This document shows, one piece after another, positions 1 to 6,453 of a DNA stretch of 17,151 nt. Under the pieces are notes generated by a model that was not told the origin of the DNA, searched no databases, and saw only the letters and a program-made list of their open reading frames with translations. A program made the position numbers and the translations under genes. Position 1 is the first letter of the stretch. Each line of letters begins with the position of its first letter. This DNA comes from Flavobacteriaceae bacterium (GTDB lineage: Bacteria > Bacteroidota > Bacteroidia > Flavobacteriales > Flavobacteriaceae). Location of the stretch: the NCBI GenBank assembly GCA_949507465.1, contig CATEMS010000126.1, forward strand, positions 1 to 17,151, read 5' to 3'.

Positions 1-1020
1 AAATGGCGGACGGTGTGGCAACATTTCCATAATGGCGTTTACATCCTTTAATGGTGTTGCCGTAACATCAATCTTAGGAATATTGTTGCGTTTTTCTTCC
101 TTGATTATTTTCGAAAGTTTTTTTGCAAACTGTGTATTCACGTAATGGCCTGGTTTGTTTGCAATAACTTTTCCGCGAATGCGAGTTCCAATCAAAGCCA
201 AATCACCTAAAACATCAAGAAGTTTGTGTCTTGCAGCCTCGTTGGGATGATGCAAGTTTAAATTGTCTAAAATACCATTTGGTTTTACAGAAATGGTGTC
301 TTTCCCAAATGCATGGCGTAATTTCTCCATAGTCTTTTCAGACAATGGCTTGTCTACATACACAATAGCATTATTTAAATCACCGCCTTTGATAAGACCA
401 TGATCTAGCAGCATTTCTATTTCATGAAGGAAACTAAAGGTTCTAGAATCAGAAATTTCTGTTTTAAATTCAGAAATATCCATTATAGATGCATTTTGAG
501 TACCTAAGACTTTGGTGCCAAAATCTACCATTGTTGTTAGTTGGTAAGTATCAGAAGGTAAAATCGTGATTTCACTACCTGTTTCTTTATCAATATAATT
601 GATGATCTCTCTAACCACATACTCTTCTCTTTTAGCATCTTGAGAAACAATTCCAGCCTTTTCAATGGCCTCAACAAAAAACTTTGAGGAACCATCCATA
701 ATTGGTGGTTCTGAAGCGTTTAATTCTAAAATACAATTATCAACCTGTAAACCAACCAAAGCTGCCAGTACATGTTCTGATGTCTGGATGGTTACCCCAT
801 CTTTTTCAAGATTAGTACCTCTCTGGGTGTTGGTTACGTAGTTTGCGTCTGCTGCAATACATGGAGCTCCATCCATGTCTATGCGTTTAAATACATATCC
901 TGTATTTACCGGTGCAGGTTTAAAGGTTAATGTTACATTTTTACCTGTATGAAGACCAACACCTGTAAGGGCAACTTCGTCTTTAATAGTACATTGATTT
1001 GGTATGATATCACTCATCAT
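1..1020 (-). CDS. lpxC-fabZ: Bifunctional UDP-3-O-acyl-N-acetylglucosamine deacetylase / 3-hydroxyacyl-ACP dehydratase (LpxC-FabZ), 5' part
   Basis: LpxC performs the committed step of lipid A synthesis, a zinc-dependent removal of acetate from UDP-3-O-acyl-GlcNAc in the cytoplasm. FabZ dehydrates 3-hydroxyacyl-ACP. The 340 visible residues are all of LpxC plus the first residues of FabZ. The zinc ligands are recognisable as H83 in TSEHVLAAL, and H265 and D269 in RHKLLDVLGD. E82 is the expected catalytic base and H292 (KPGHY) the second catalytic histidine. The reading frame does not stop at the end of LpxC but runs on into EMLPHRPPF at the window edge, the characteristic N-terminus of FabZ, so this is the fused enzyme typical of Bacteroidota. 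The start ATG at 1020 (a second ATG follows directly) lies inside the end of lpxD, an 11-bp overlap that implies translational coupling. The gene is cut only by the window edge. Confidence 0.96.
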   Translation of the reverse strand, partial: MMSDIIPNQCTIKDEVALTGVGLHTGKNVTLTFKPAPVNTGYVFKRIDMDGAPCIAADANYVTNTQRGTNLEKDGVTIQTSEHVLAALVGLQVDNCILELNASEPPIMDGSSKFFVEAIEKAGIVSQDAKREEYVVREIINYIDKETGSEITILPSDTYQLTTMVDFGTKVLGTQNASIMDISEFKTEISDSRTFSFLHEIEMLLDHGLIKGGDLNNAIVYVDKPLSEKTMEKLRHAFGKDTISVKPNGILDNLNLHHPNEAARHKLLDVLGDLALIGTRIRGKVIANKPGHYVNTQFAKKLSKIIKEEKRNNIPKIDVTATPLKDVNAIMEMLPHRPPF

Positions 1021-2035
1021 TTATCTTTTTTTCTAAGGCATTAAAGCGTCTTATTATTGTAGGTAAATTTTTAAAATGAACATAACTTTTGCTAAAATCT
1101 CCATAATTAAAAGATGGAGAGCCTTGTATGGTTTCATTGTCTTTTATATTTCTTCCCACACCACTCTGGGCTTGTATGCGAACATTATTGCCTATGGTTA
1201 GATGACCAGCAAATCCAACTTGCCCTCCAATTAAGCATTGAGACCCTATTTTGGTAGAACCAGCAATACCTGTCTGAGCAGCAATTACGGTGTTTTCACC
1301 AATTTCAACATTATGGGCTATTTGAATTTGGTTGTCTAATTTAACACCCTTGCGTATAATGGTAGATCCTAATGTTGCTCTATCAATAGTGGTTGCAGCT
1401 CCTACATCTACATAATCCTCTAAGATAACATTTCCAGTTTGTGGTACTTTGGTAAACTCACCTTTCTCATTTGGAGAGAATCCAAAACCATCTGCGCCAA
1501 TAATAGCGCCACTATTAATGACACAATGAGTACCTACTATGGTTTCTGAATATAACTTTGCTCCAGAGAACAAGACACTATCACTGCCAATGGTCACATT
1601 ATCTCCAATGTAGACATTTGGATATATCTTTACGTTATCTCCAACAACTACATTGTCTCCAATATATGCAAAAGCGCCAAGGTATACATTAGATCCTAGG
1701 GAAGCTGTTTTTGAGATAAAAACAGGATCTTCTACACCGGTTTTATTCATTTTAACCTTGTTGTAATACTCAAGTAGTTTGGAGAATGATTCATAAGCAT
1801 TATCAACCCGAAGCAATGTTGTTGTGAAATCTTGTTCTGCCACAAATGTTTTATCTACAATGGTTATAGAAGCTTTTGTAGTGTATAAATAAGGAGTGTA
1901 TTTCGGGTTGGCCAAAAAAGTTAAACTACCGGGTGAGCCCTCTTCTATTTTTGCGAGCTTAGACACCTGAATTGAAGCATCTCCTTCTACTTCTCCCTCT
2001 AAAATACCTGCTATTTGACTTGCTGAAAATTTCAT
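1010..2035 (-). CDS. lpxD: UDP-3-O-(3-hydroxyacyl)glucosamine N-acyltransferase
   Basis: LpxD adds the N-linked 3-hydroxyacyl chain in lipid A synthesis, taking the acyl group from ACP and using the product of LpxC. At 341 residues it has the usual family length. Residues 1-95 form the N-terminal uridine-binding domain, including the SLTFLANPKY stretch. From about 105 to 310 it is a left-handed beta helix of hexapeptide repeats (many IG-D/NV units). The catalytic histidine is H241 in QIAHNVEIG, followed by the conserved AAQTGIAGS. The C-terminal helix carries FKNLPTIIRR. The start is ATG. The gene precedes and overlaps lpxC-fabZ, so the two acylation/deacetylation steps are co-expressed. A TATTTTTG element 83-90 bases upstream is a possible -7 promoter site. 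Confidence 0.97.
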   Translation of the reverse strand: MKFSASQIAGILEGEVEGDASIQVSKLAKIEEGSPGSLTFLANPKYTPYLYTTKASITIVDKTFVAEQDFTTTLLRVDNAYESFSKLLEYYNKVKMNKTGVEDPVFISKTASLGSNVYLGAFAYIGDNVVVGDNVKIYPNVYIGDNVTIGSDSVLFSGAKLYSETIVGTHCVINSGAIIGADGFGFSPNEKGEFTKVPQTGNVILEDYVDVGAATTIDRATLGSTIIRKGVKLDNQIQIAHNVEIGENTVIAAQTGIAGSTKIGSQCLIGGQVGFAGHLTIGNNVRIQAQSGVGRNIKDNETIQGSPSFNYGDFSKSYVHFKNLPTIIRRFNALEKKINDE

Positions 2036-2117
2036 GAAATACGTCGGTTTCTATACTATGCCCTTTTTACCAAAAAGAAAAAGATCTAGATGGAGAGGTT
2101 TTAAATTGTTGTTTATG

Positions 2118-2125
2118 CAAAAATA
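2118..2125 (-). promoter_or_regulatory. Candidate Bacteroidota -7 promoter element for lpxD
   Basis: On the minus strand the bases read TATTTTTG, a perfect match to the TAnnTTTG -7 element known from Bacteroidota sigma-ABfr promoters. It lies 83 bases upstream of the lpxD ATG in the 104-bp gap after the HD-domain gene. No TTTG is present at the expected -33 position, and such an AT-rich octamer arises by chance fairly often, so this is weak. lpxD could equally be read through from the gene before it. Confidence 0.3.
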
Positions 2126-2139
2126 GAAAAAAAGTGCAA

Positions 2140-3360
2140 CTATAATGCCTTAGGATAACACAGATAATATTTAGTCACTTTTTTGGATAGCGCCTCAATG
2201 TTTAATTGGTCACTAGCCTTTGCTACATCAATAACCTCACCTTGTTTTGTTAGTAAATTTATAGTGTCTTTATCCATGCTATAGGCTTGATTTGATATAG
2301 AATCACTAAAGACAAAGTAAGATGCTTGGTCTTCATTTATATCAAATTTGTGCATTACCAATTTAATTTTATCAGAAATCTTGTATGTTGGAATCTCCTT
2401 GTGTTGAATTTCAATTTTTAATAAATCTCTATTTAAAAGCATTGCGCAGAGTGTGCTTAAAACAAAATCTGTGTGGTATTGCCAGGATTTCATTGCCCCA
2501 ATGATGTCAGTATCGTCGAGTTTTGAAAATTTGTCTAAGACAGAGGGGTTAAAGTCATCTTGAGTGACAGAGGTTTTTAAAAAATAAGAAAGCGCCTTGC
2601 TACTTTCAAGAGTTATTCCTTGATTAGTTAATTCCTTAGCGCGTTTTAATACCTGCATTAATAGTTTTTCTGCCACCAAACCTGTTTTATGCAAGTATAC
2701 TTGCCAATACATTAAGCGTCTGGCAATGATAAATTTCTCGACAGAATAAATTCCTTTTCCTTCGACAACCAACAAATCATCTTTCACATGGAGCATGGCA
2801 ATCAAGCGTTGGCTATTTACAGATCCCTCACTAACTCCGGTGTAAAAACTATCTCGGCGCAAGTAGTCTAGGCGATCCATATCCAACTGACCAGATATTA
2901 ACTGGTGTAAAAACTTGCGGTGGTATTGGTTTTTAAAAATAGTAATGGCTAGGGTTAAACTACCATTAAATATGGTGTTAAGCTCTTTCATAAAAAGCAA
3001 GGAAATATCTTCATGAGCTATGTTTTCTACAATACTGTGTTCCATGGCATGAGAAAAAGGACCATGACCAATATCATGTAACAAAATGGCAATTAGGAGG
3101 GCTTCTTTTTCTTTGTCAGAGATATCAACACCCTTAGATTGCAATACTTCTACCGCTTTTTGCATTAAAAACATCGCACCTAAAGCGTGATGAAAACGAG
3201 TATGATGAGCACCAGGGTACACAAGGTATGACATACCCATTTGAGAGATTCTGCGAAGCCGCTGAAAATAGGGATGTTCAATTAAATCAAAAATAAGGGG
3301 ACTTGGTATGGTAATAAAACCATAAATCGGATCGTTTACTATTTTAAGATTGTTACTCAA
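2140..3360 (-). CDS. HD-domain phosphohydrolase (SAMHD1/YdhJ-like)
   Basis: A 406-residue cytoplasmic metal-dependent phosphohydrolase of the HD superfamily; relatives include SAMHD1 and bacterial dNTP triphosphohydrolases, but the substrate of this branch is not known. The HD metal site is complete: HHTRFHHALG (residues 52-61), LLHDIGHGPFSHAMEH (93-108, with H95-D96) and the distal aspartate in MDRLDYLRRD (161-170). The N-terminal NDPIYGFI and FQRLRRI motifs are also typical. No ATG is available in frame: the open frame runs back only to an in-frame TAA at 3382-3384, and TTG at 3360 gives the expected N-terminus, with AAGGA two bases upstream. It sits 104 bp upstream of lpxD on the same strand and diverges from porX. 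Confidence 0.88.
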   Translation of the reverse strand: MSNNLKIVNDPIYGFITIPSPLIFDLIEHPYFQRLRRISQMGMSYLVYPGAHHTRFHHALGAMFLMQKAVEVLQSKGVDISDKEKEALLIAILLHDIGHGPFSHAMEHSIVENIAHEDISLLFMKELNTIFNGSLTLAITIFKNQYHRKFLHQLISGQLDMDRLDYLRRDSFYTGVSEGSVNSQRLIAMLHVKDDLLVVEGKGIYSVEKFIIARRLMYWQVYLHKTGLVAEKLLMQVLKRAKELTNQGITLESSKALSYFLKTSVTQDDFNPSVLDKFSKLDDTDIIGAMKSWQYHTDFVLSTLCAMLLNRDLLKIEIQHKEIPTYKISDKIKLVMHKFDINEDQASYFVFSDSISNQAYSMDKDTINLLTKQGEVIDVAKASDQLNIEALSKKVTKYYLCYPKAL

Positions 3361-3494
3361 ATTCCTTGATTTGTTTTTAAATTAGCTGCAACACAGCTCA
3401 AAATTAAGCAATCAAAAACGTAAAGCTGTATGATGCTGTTAAAAATTAGGAATAAAATAAAATTTGAATGACATATATTGATAAGAATTAACGC

Positions 3495-3502
3495 TACGTT
3501 TG
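3495..3502 (+). promoter_or_regulatory. Candidate -7 promoter element for porX
   Basis: TACGTTTG is an exact match to TAnnTTTG and lies 19 bases before the porX ATG, which would give a short leader of roughly 12-15 bases. There is no TTTG at the ideal -33 distance; the nearest TTTG (3463-3466) is too far upstream. The position relative to the gene is good, but the evidence is a single octamer. Confidence 0.4.
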
Positions 3503-3521
3503 TAGTAAACACCATAACAAA

Positions 3522-5072
3522 ATGAGTCATATAAAAGTACTTTGGGTTGACGATGAAATTGATTTACTCAAGCCACACATCATGTTTTTAGAAAAAAGAA
3601 ATTACCATGTAACTAAAGCACAAAGTGGCACAGAGGCTATAGAGGAGATAAAAAATACTTTATTTGATATTGTTTTTCTTGATGAGAATATGCCAGGGCT
3701 AACAGGACTAGAAACACTTTCAGAAATAAAAGAAATAAATGCTTCTCTTCCTGTGGTTATGATCACAAAAAGTGAGGAAGAATATATCATGGAGGAGGCC
3801 ATAGGTTCTAAAATTGCGGATTATTTAATCAAACCTGTGAATCCAAATCAAATATTACTGAGTTTGAAAAAAAACTTAGACCACTCAAGATTAGTTTCAG
3901 AGAAGACCACATCTAATTACCAACAAGAGTTTCGAAAAATTGCGATGGATCTATCTATGGTAAATAGTTTTGAGCAATGGGCAGAGATGTACCAAAAGCT
4001 TGTTTACTGGGAGCTTGAATTAGAGAATATTGAAGATAACGGAATGTTTGAAATTCTTGAATCCCAGAAAACAGAGGCAAATAATCAGTTTTGTAAGTTT
4101 ATTGATAAAAACTATCCTAAGTGCTTTGACAATTCTATAGACCCTCCCACGATGTCTCACACTTTGTTTTGTGATAAAGTAGCACCACAATTAACAAAAG
4201 GAACGCCAACTCTTTTGGTGGTGGTAGATAATCTAAGGTATGATCAATGGAAAGCCTTTGAGCCGATTGTCTCAAATAGTTATAAAAAACAAACTGAGGA
4301 CATGTATTTCGGTATTTTACCAACCGCAACACAGTATGCCCGGAATGCAATATTTAGTGGTCTTATGCCAAGCGATATGGAAAAATTACATCCAGAGCTG
4401 TGGTTAAACGATACAGATGAAGGTGGTAAGAACATGTATGAAGATAAATTTCTGGCAGCCCAACTAAAAAGGCTTGACCTGCATTTGGATTGGAGTTATC
4501 ATAAAATTTCTAGTTTAAAACAAGGAAAGCGGCTAGCTGAAAGCTTTAAAAGTCATAAAAACGAGGATTTAACAGTAGTGGTTTACAATTTTGTAGACAT
4601 CCTCTCCCACTCTAAAACTGAAATGGAGGTAATAAAAGAACTTGCCTCTACAGATAAATCATACAGATCTTTGACTCAAAGTTGGTTTAAAAATTCACCA
4701 CTAATGGATATTATTCAGCAGGCCTCACAACTTGGCTTCAAACTAATGATAACTACAGATCACGGAACTATCAATGTTAAAAACCCCAGTAAAGTAATTG
4801 GAGACAAAAACACGAGCTCAAACCTCAGGTATAAAACAGGTAAGAGTTTAACCTACCAAAGCAAAGATGTACTAGCAGCAAGTAACCCCAATAGCATACA
4901 GTTACCAAAAATTAATATGAGTAGTTCTTTTATTTTTGCCAAGAGTGATTTGTTTTTTGCCTACCCTAACAACTACAATCATTATGTAGGGTATTACAGA
5001 AACACCTACCAACATGGTGGTGTTTCATTAGAGGAAATGGTAATTCCATTTGTTACTTTGTCTCCAAAGTAA
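3522..5072 (+). CDS. porX: PorX-type response regulator with PglZ effector domain
   Basis: PorX is the cytoplasmic response regulator that, with the kinase PorY, controls type IX secretion genes in Bacteroidota. Its PglZ domain belongs to the alkaline phosphatase superfamily and was shown in relatives to act on nucleotides. This protein has 516 residues, the expected length. The receiver domain (1-120) has acidic D10, D11 and E12, phospho-acceptor D54 in VFLDENMPG, T82 and K104 (YLIKPVNP). The helical linker covers about 125-225. The PglZ domain (about 225-516) carries D236 (VVVDNLRYD), a T268/T270 pair in LPTATQYAR, D360/H363 (FVDILSH), D413/H414 (TTDHG) and H498 (QHGGVSLEEM), consistent with a two-metal site. 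It diverges from the HD gene and is followed by tsaE. No DNA-binding domain is present. Confidence 0.95.
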   Translation: MSHIKVLWVDDEIDLLKPHIMFLEKRNYHVTKAQSGTEAIEEIKNTLFDIVFLDENMPGLTGLETLSEIKEINASLPVVMITKSEEEYIMEEAIGSKIADYLIKPVNPNQILLSLKKNLDHSRLVSEKTTSNYQQEFRKIAMDLSMVNSFEQWAEMYQKLVYWELELENIEDNGMFEILESQKTEANNQFCKFIDKNYPKCFDNSIDPPTMSHTLFCDKVAPQLTKGTPTLLVVVDNLRYDQWKAFEPIVSNSYKKQTEDMYFGILPTATQYARNAIFSGLMPSDMEKLHPELWLNDTDEGGKNMYEDKFLAAQLKRLDLHLDWSYHKISSLKQGKRLAESFKSHKNEDLTVVVYNFVDILSHSKTEMEVIKELASTDKSYRSLTQSWFKNSPLMDIIQQASQLGFKLMITTDHGTINVKNPSKVIGDKNTSSNLRYKTGKSLTYQSKDVLAASNPNSIQLPKINMSSSFIFAKSDLFFAYPNNYNHYVGYYRNTYQHGGVSLEEMVIPFVTLSPK

Positions 5073-5163
5073 TTTATATGTAAGAATTTTCTTTTGTTTA
5101 TTATATTTCGGTTAATTTAATGGGTTAAAAGACATAATTTCAATATATTTGTCTTCAAATTTT

Positions 5164-5580
5164 ATGGAAATTAGGTTTTCACTTGATGAAATTAAAGCTG
5201 TAGCTTCTAAATTAATAGTTCATTTTTCAGAAAAAACTATTTTATTTTATGGAGATATGGGAGTTGGTAAAACAACACTAATCAAGGAGTTAGCTGCCCA
5301 ATTAGGTGTTAAAGAGACTTTAAGTAGCCCTACATTTTCTATAGTAAATGAATATCAAACAAGAAATAATTTGTTATTCCATTTTGATTGTTATAGGCTC
5401 AACAGTGAGCAAGAAGCACTTGACATTGGAATTGAAGATTATTTAAACGCTGGACATTATACATTTATAGAATGGCCTCAAAAAATAATTGGCCTGTTAT
5501 CAACAATTAAGTGCAATAGAATTGAATTAAAAATAAATGCAAATGGAACAAGAACAGTAATACTAGTGCCTGATGGCTAG
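5164..5580 (+). CDS. tsaE: tRNA threonylcarbamoyladenosine biosynthesis ATPase TsaE
   Basis: TsaE is the ATPase that drives the TsaB-TsaD complex in making the t6A modification of ANN-decoding tRNAs in the cytoplasm. The 138-residue protein has Walker A GDMGVGKTT (30-38), the SSPTF motif (54-58), HFDCYRL (73-79, with D75) and FIEWP (101-105), all family hallmarks. I chose the ATG at 5164, giving MEIRFSLDEI, because family members begin close to this point. A TTG at 5149 in the same frame would add five residues and has no better ribosome binding site. It lies 91 bp after porX on the same strand and may share its transcript. Length is normal. Confidence 0.94.
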   Translation: MEIRFSLDEIKAVASKLIVHFSEKTILFYGDMGVGKTTLIKELAAQLGVKETLSSPTFSIVNEYQTRNNLLFHFDCYRLNSEQEALDIGIEDYLNAGHYTFIEWPQKIIGLLSTIKCNRIELKINANGTRTVILVPDG

Positions 5581-5635
5581 TTTGCTTTATCACTTTTTTA
5601 AATCATTGTATCCAATAGGAATTTTGTTAATAAAA

Positions 5636-5665
5636 AAAATAGCGTACTAAATTATCTGCTATTTT
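5636..5665. terminator. Weak bidirectional terminator-like hairpin after tsaE
   Basis: AAAATAGC (5636-5643) and GCTATTTT (5658-5665) are perfect 8-bp arms around a 14-base loop. The arms end in A and T runs, so the minus-strand reading has a stem followed by eight T's, while the plus-strand tail is short. The stem has only three G-C pairs, so termination would be weak. It sits 56 bases after the tsaE stop. Confidence 0.35.
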
Positions 5666-5730
5666 AACAAAAAGCTAACCTAACAAGATATGACGAAGAT
5701 AATTACCAAACTTGTCTTTTTTCGCGATAG

Positions 5731-5754
5731 TTTTGTGGTATAACTTTCACAAAA
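5731..5754 (+). promoter_or_regulatory. Inverted repeat just upstream of the small lipoprotein gene
   Basis: TTTTGTG (5731-5737) and CACAAAA (5748-5754) are perfect 7-base arms with a 10-base spacer, ending nine bases before the ATG at 5764. The spacer holds TAACTTTC, one mismatch from the TAnnTTTG promoter element. It could be an operator over the promoter or a leader hairpin that masks the start. The sequence alone cannot decide. Confidence 0.35.
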
Positions 5755-5763
5755 TTATGTATT

Positions 5764-5907
5764 ATGAAAAATTTAAAAACATTTAGTATTATAGCAATTG
5801 TATTAGTAGGATTATTTGCAACTTCTTGCACCCCAGAGAACCTAGACAATGATCAAACAGAACAACAAATCGATAGAAACAGAAACAGACCTGCACAAAA
5901 CGGATAA
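5764..5907 (+). CDS. Very small lipoprotein (47 aa)
   Basis: ATG at 5764 opens a 47-codon frame beginning MKNLKTFSII. It has a basic start, a hydrophobic stretch and a lipobox FATSC with the lipidated cysteine at residue 22. The mature part is only about 26 residues, rich in Asp, Asn, Gln and Arg, and ends RPAQNG. It is too short for many gene finders, but the signal peptide is convincing and it resembles tiny TPENL-type lipoproteins I recall next to tsaE in other flavobacteria. Function is unknown; the mature peptide would sit at the periplasmic face of a membrane. Its last 59 bases overlap, in another frame, the proposed start of the following membrane protein gene. Confidence 0.72.
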   Translation: MKNLKTFSIIAIVLVGLFATSCTPENLDNDQTEQQIDRNRNRPAQNG

Positions 5908-6378
5908 AAAATCTGTTTTCAATGGTAGTGTTGTAGCTTTTTTATTCTTATAACACCATTTCTATTTTATTCTTACAAAAGTTTTCCAGACCTCAAAATC
6001 TGGGAAACTTTTATTTTTACAGCAACAACAGATTTTTACTCATGGTTTGATTTTGCTTGGTATTTTGTAAATAAATTTATTCCGCTTTACCTACTACTCA
6101 TTTGGTTTTTTACCTGCAAGCATTGGTGGCACTGGATACTGTTGGTACCTATCGGGATGTATTCGTTTCAAATTTGGGGACTCATTCAAGAAAATGAAGG
6201 TGTAGACGAGGTCGAACTTTATTATGTATTTCCAATAATGATGATTATAATACCTTCAGTATATCTAATAAGGGCAAAATTGTTTAATACTCTAAGAGGT
6301 ACAGATCTTGAGGCCTTTGAAAAAGAGTTAGGAGCTAAAAAGACCCTTATCCAACAATTAAAAGACCTATTCAGATAA
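5849..6378 (+). pseudogene. Four-helix membrane protein split by a -1 frame change (frameshifted or programmed)
   Basis: No named function. An ATG at 5849 opens a frame that reads 34 residues, ending KKSVFNGSVVAFLFL, and stops at TAA 5951-5953. The continuation lies in the -1 frame and stays open from 5929 to 6378, with no ATG near its 5' end. Joined at the T TTT TTA run (5938-5944), the product reads VVAFLILITPFLFYSY (helix 1), then WFFTCKHWWHW between helices 2 and 3 (about 6079-6186), helix 4 in YVFPIMMIIIPSVYLIRA, and a charged tail ending QQLKDLFR: about 176 residues with four membrane spans. The downstream half alone could start at TTG 6142, but that would cut through helix 3. Either one T was lost (mutation or sequencing error), or ribosomes shift at the heptamer. 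The WFFTCKHWW core resembles an uncharacterised flavobacterial membrane protein I recall. Confidence 0.65.
5977..6019 (+). terminator. Strong terminator-like hairpin inside the frameshifted gene
   Basis: AAAAGTTTTCCAGA (5977-5990) pairs with TCTGGGAAACTTTT (5999-6012) over 14 bp with a single G-U wobble and an 8-base loop. A T-rich tail follows to 6019. By structure it is the best plus-strand terminator in the window apart from the one before ald. It lies 69 bases after the small lipoprotein stop and 23 bases after the zero-frame stop of the next gene, inside a region that appears to code for protein in the -1 frame. Confidence 0.55.
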
Positions 6379-6453
6379 TTCTTCGACTATTCCACCCCTC
6401 TGGAAAACTTAAAATCCTCCCTTTTAATTTACAATCAAGCAAGCCTCAGTACC

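Noticed and set aside
3384..3398. AGCTG-CAACA-CAGCT hairpin in the leader of the HD gene
   Set aside because: Five base pairs with no supporting element. AGCTGT-like words recur nearby and give several equally weak pairings.
5922..5936. ATG at 5922 as an alternative start for the membrane protein
   Set aside because: It runs only four codons before TAG and is in neither of the two useful frames.
6142..6378. A 78-residue frame beginning with TTG, as an independent gene
   Set aside because: The frame is open and clearly protein-like for about 210 bases further upstream, and starting here would cut through a membrane helix. It is treated as the 3' part of the frameshifted gene.
6390..6405. TTCCA-CCCCTC-TGGAA as a terminator between the frameshifted gene and the AraC-type gene
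   Set aside because: The stem is only 5 bp and no T tract follows on either strand.
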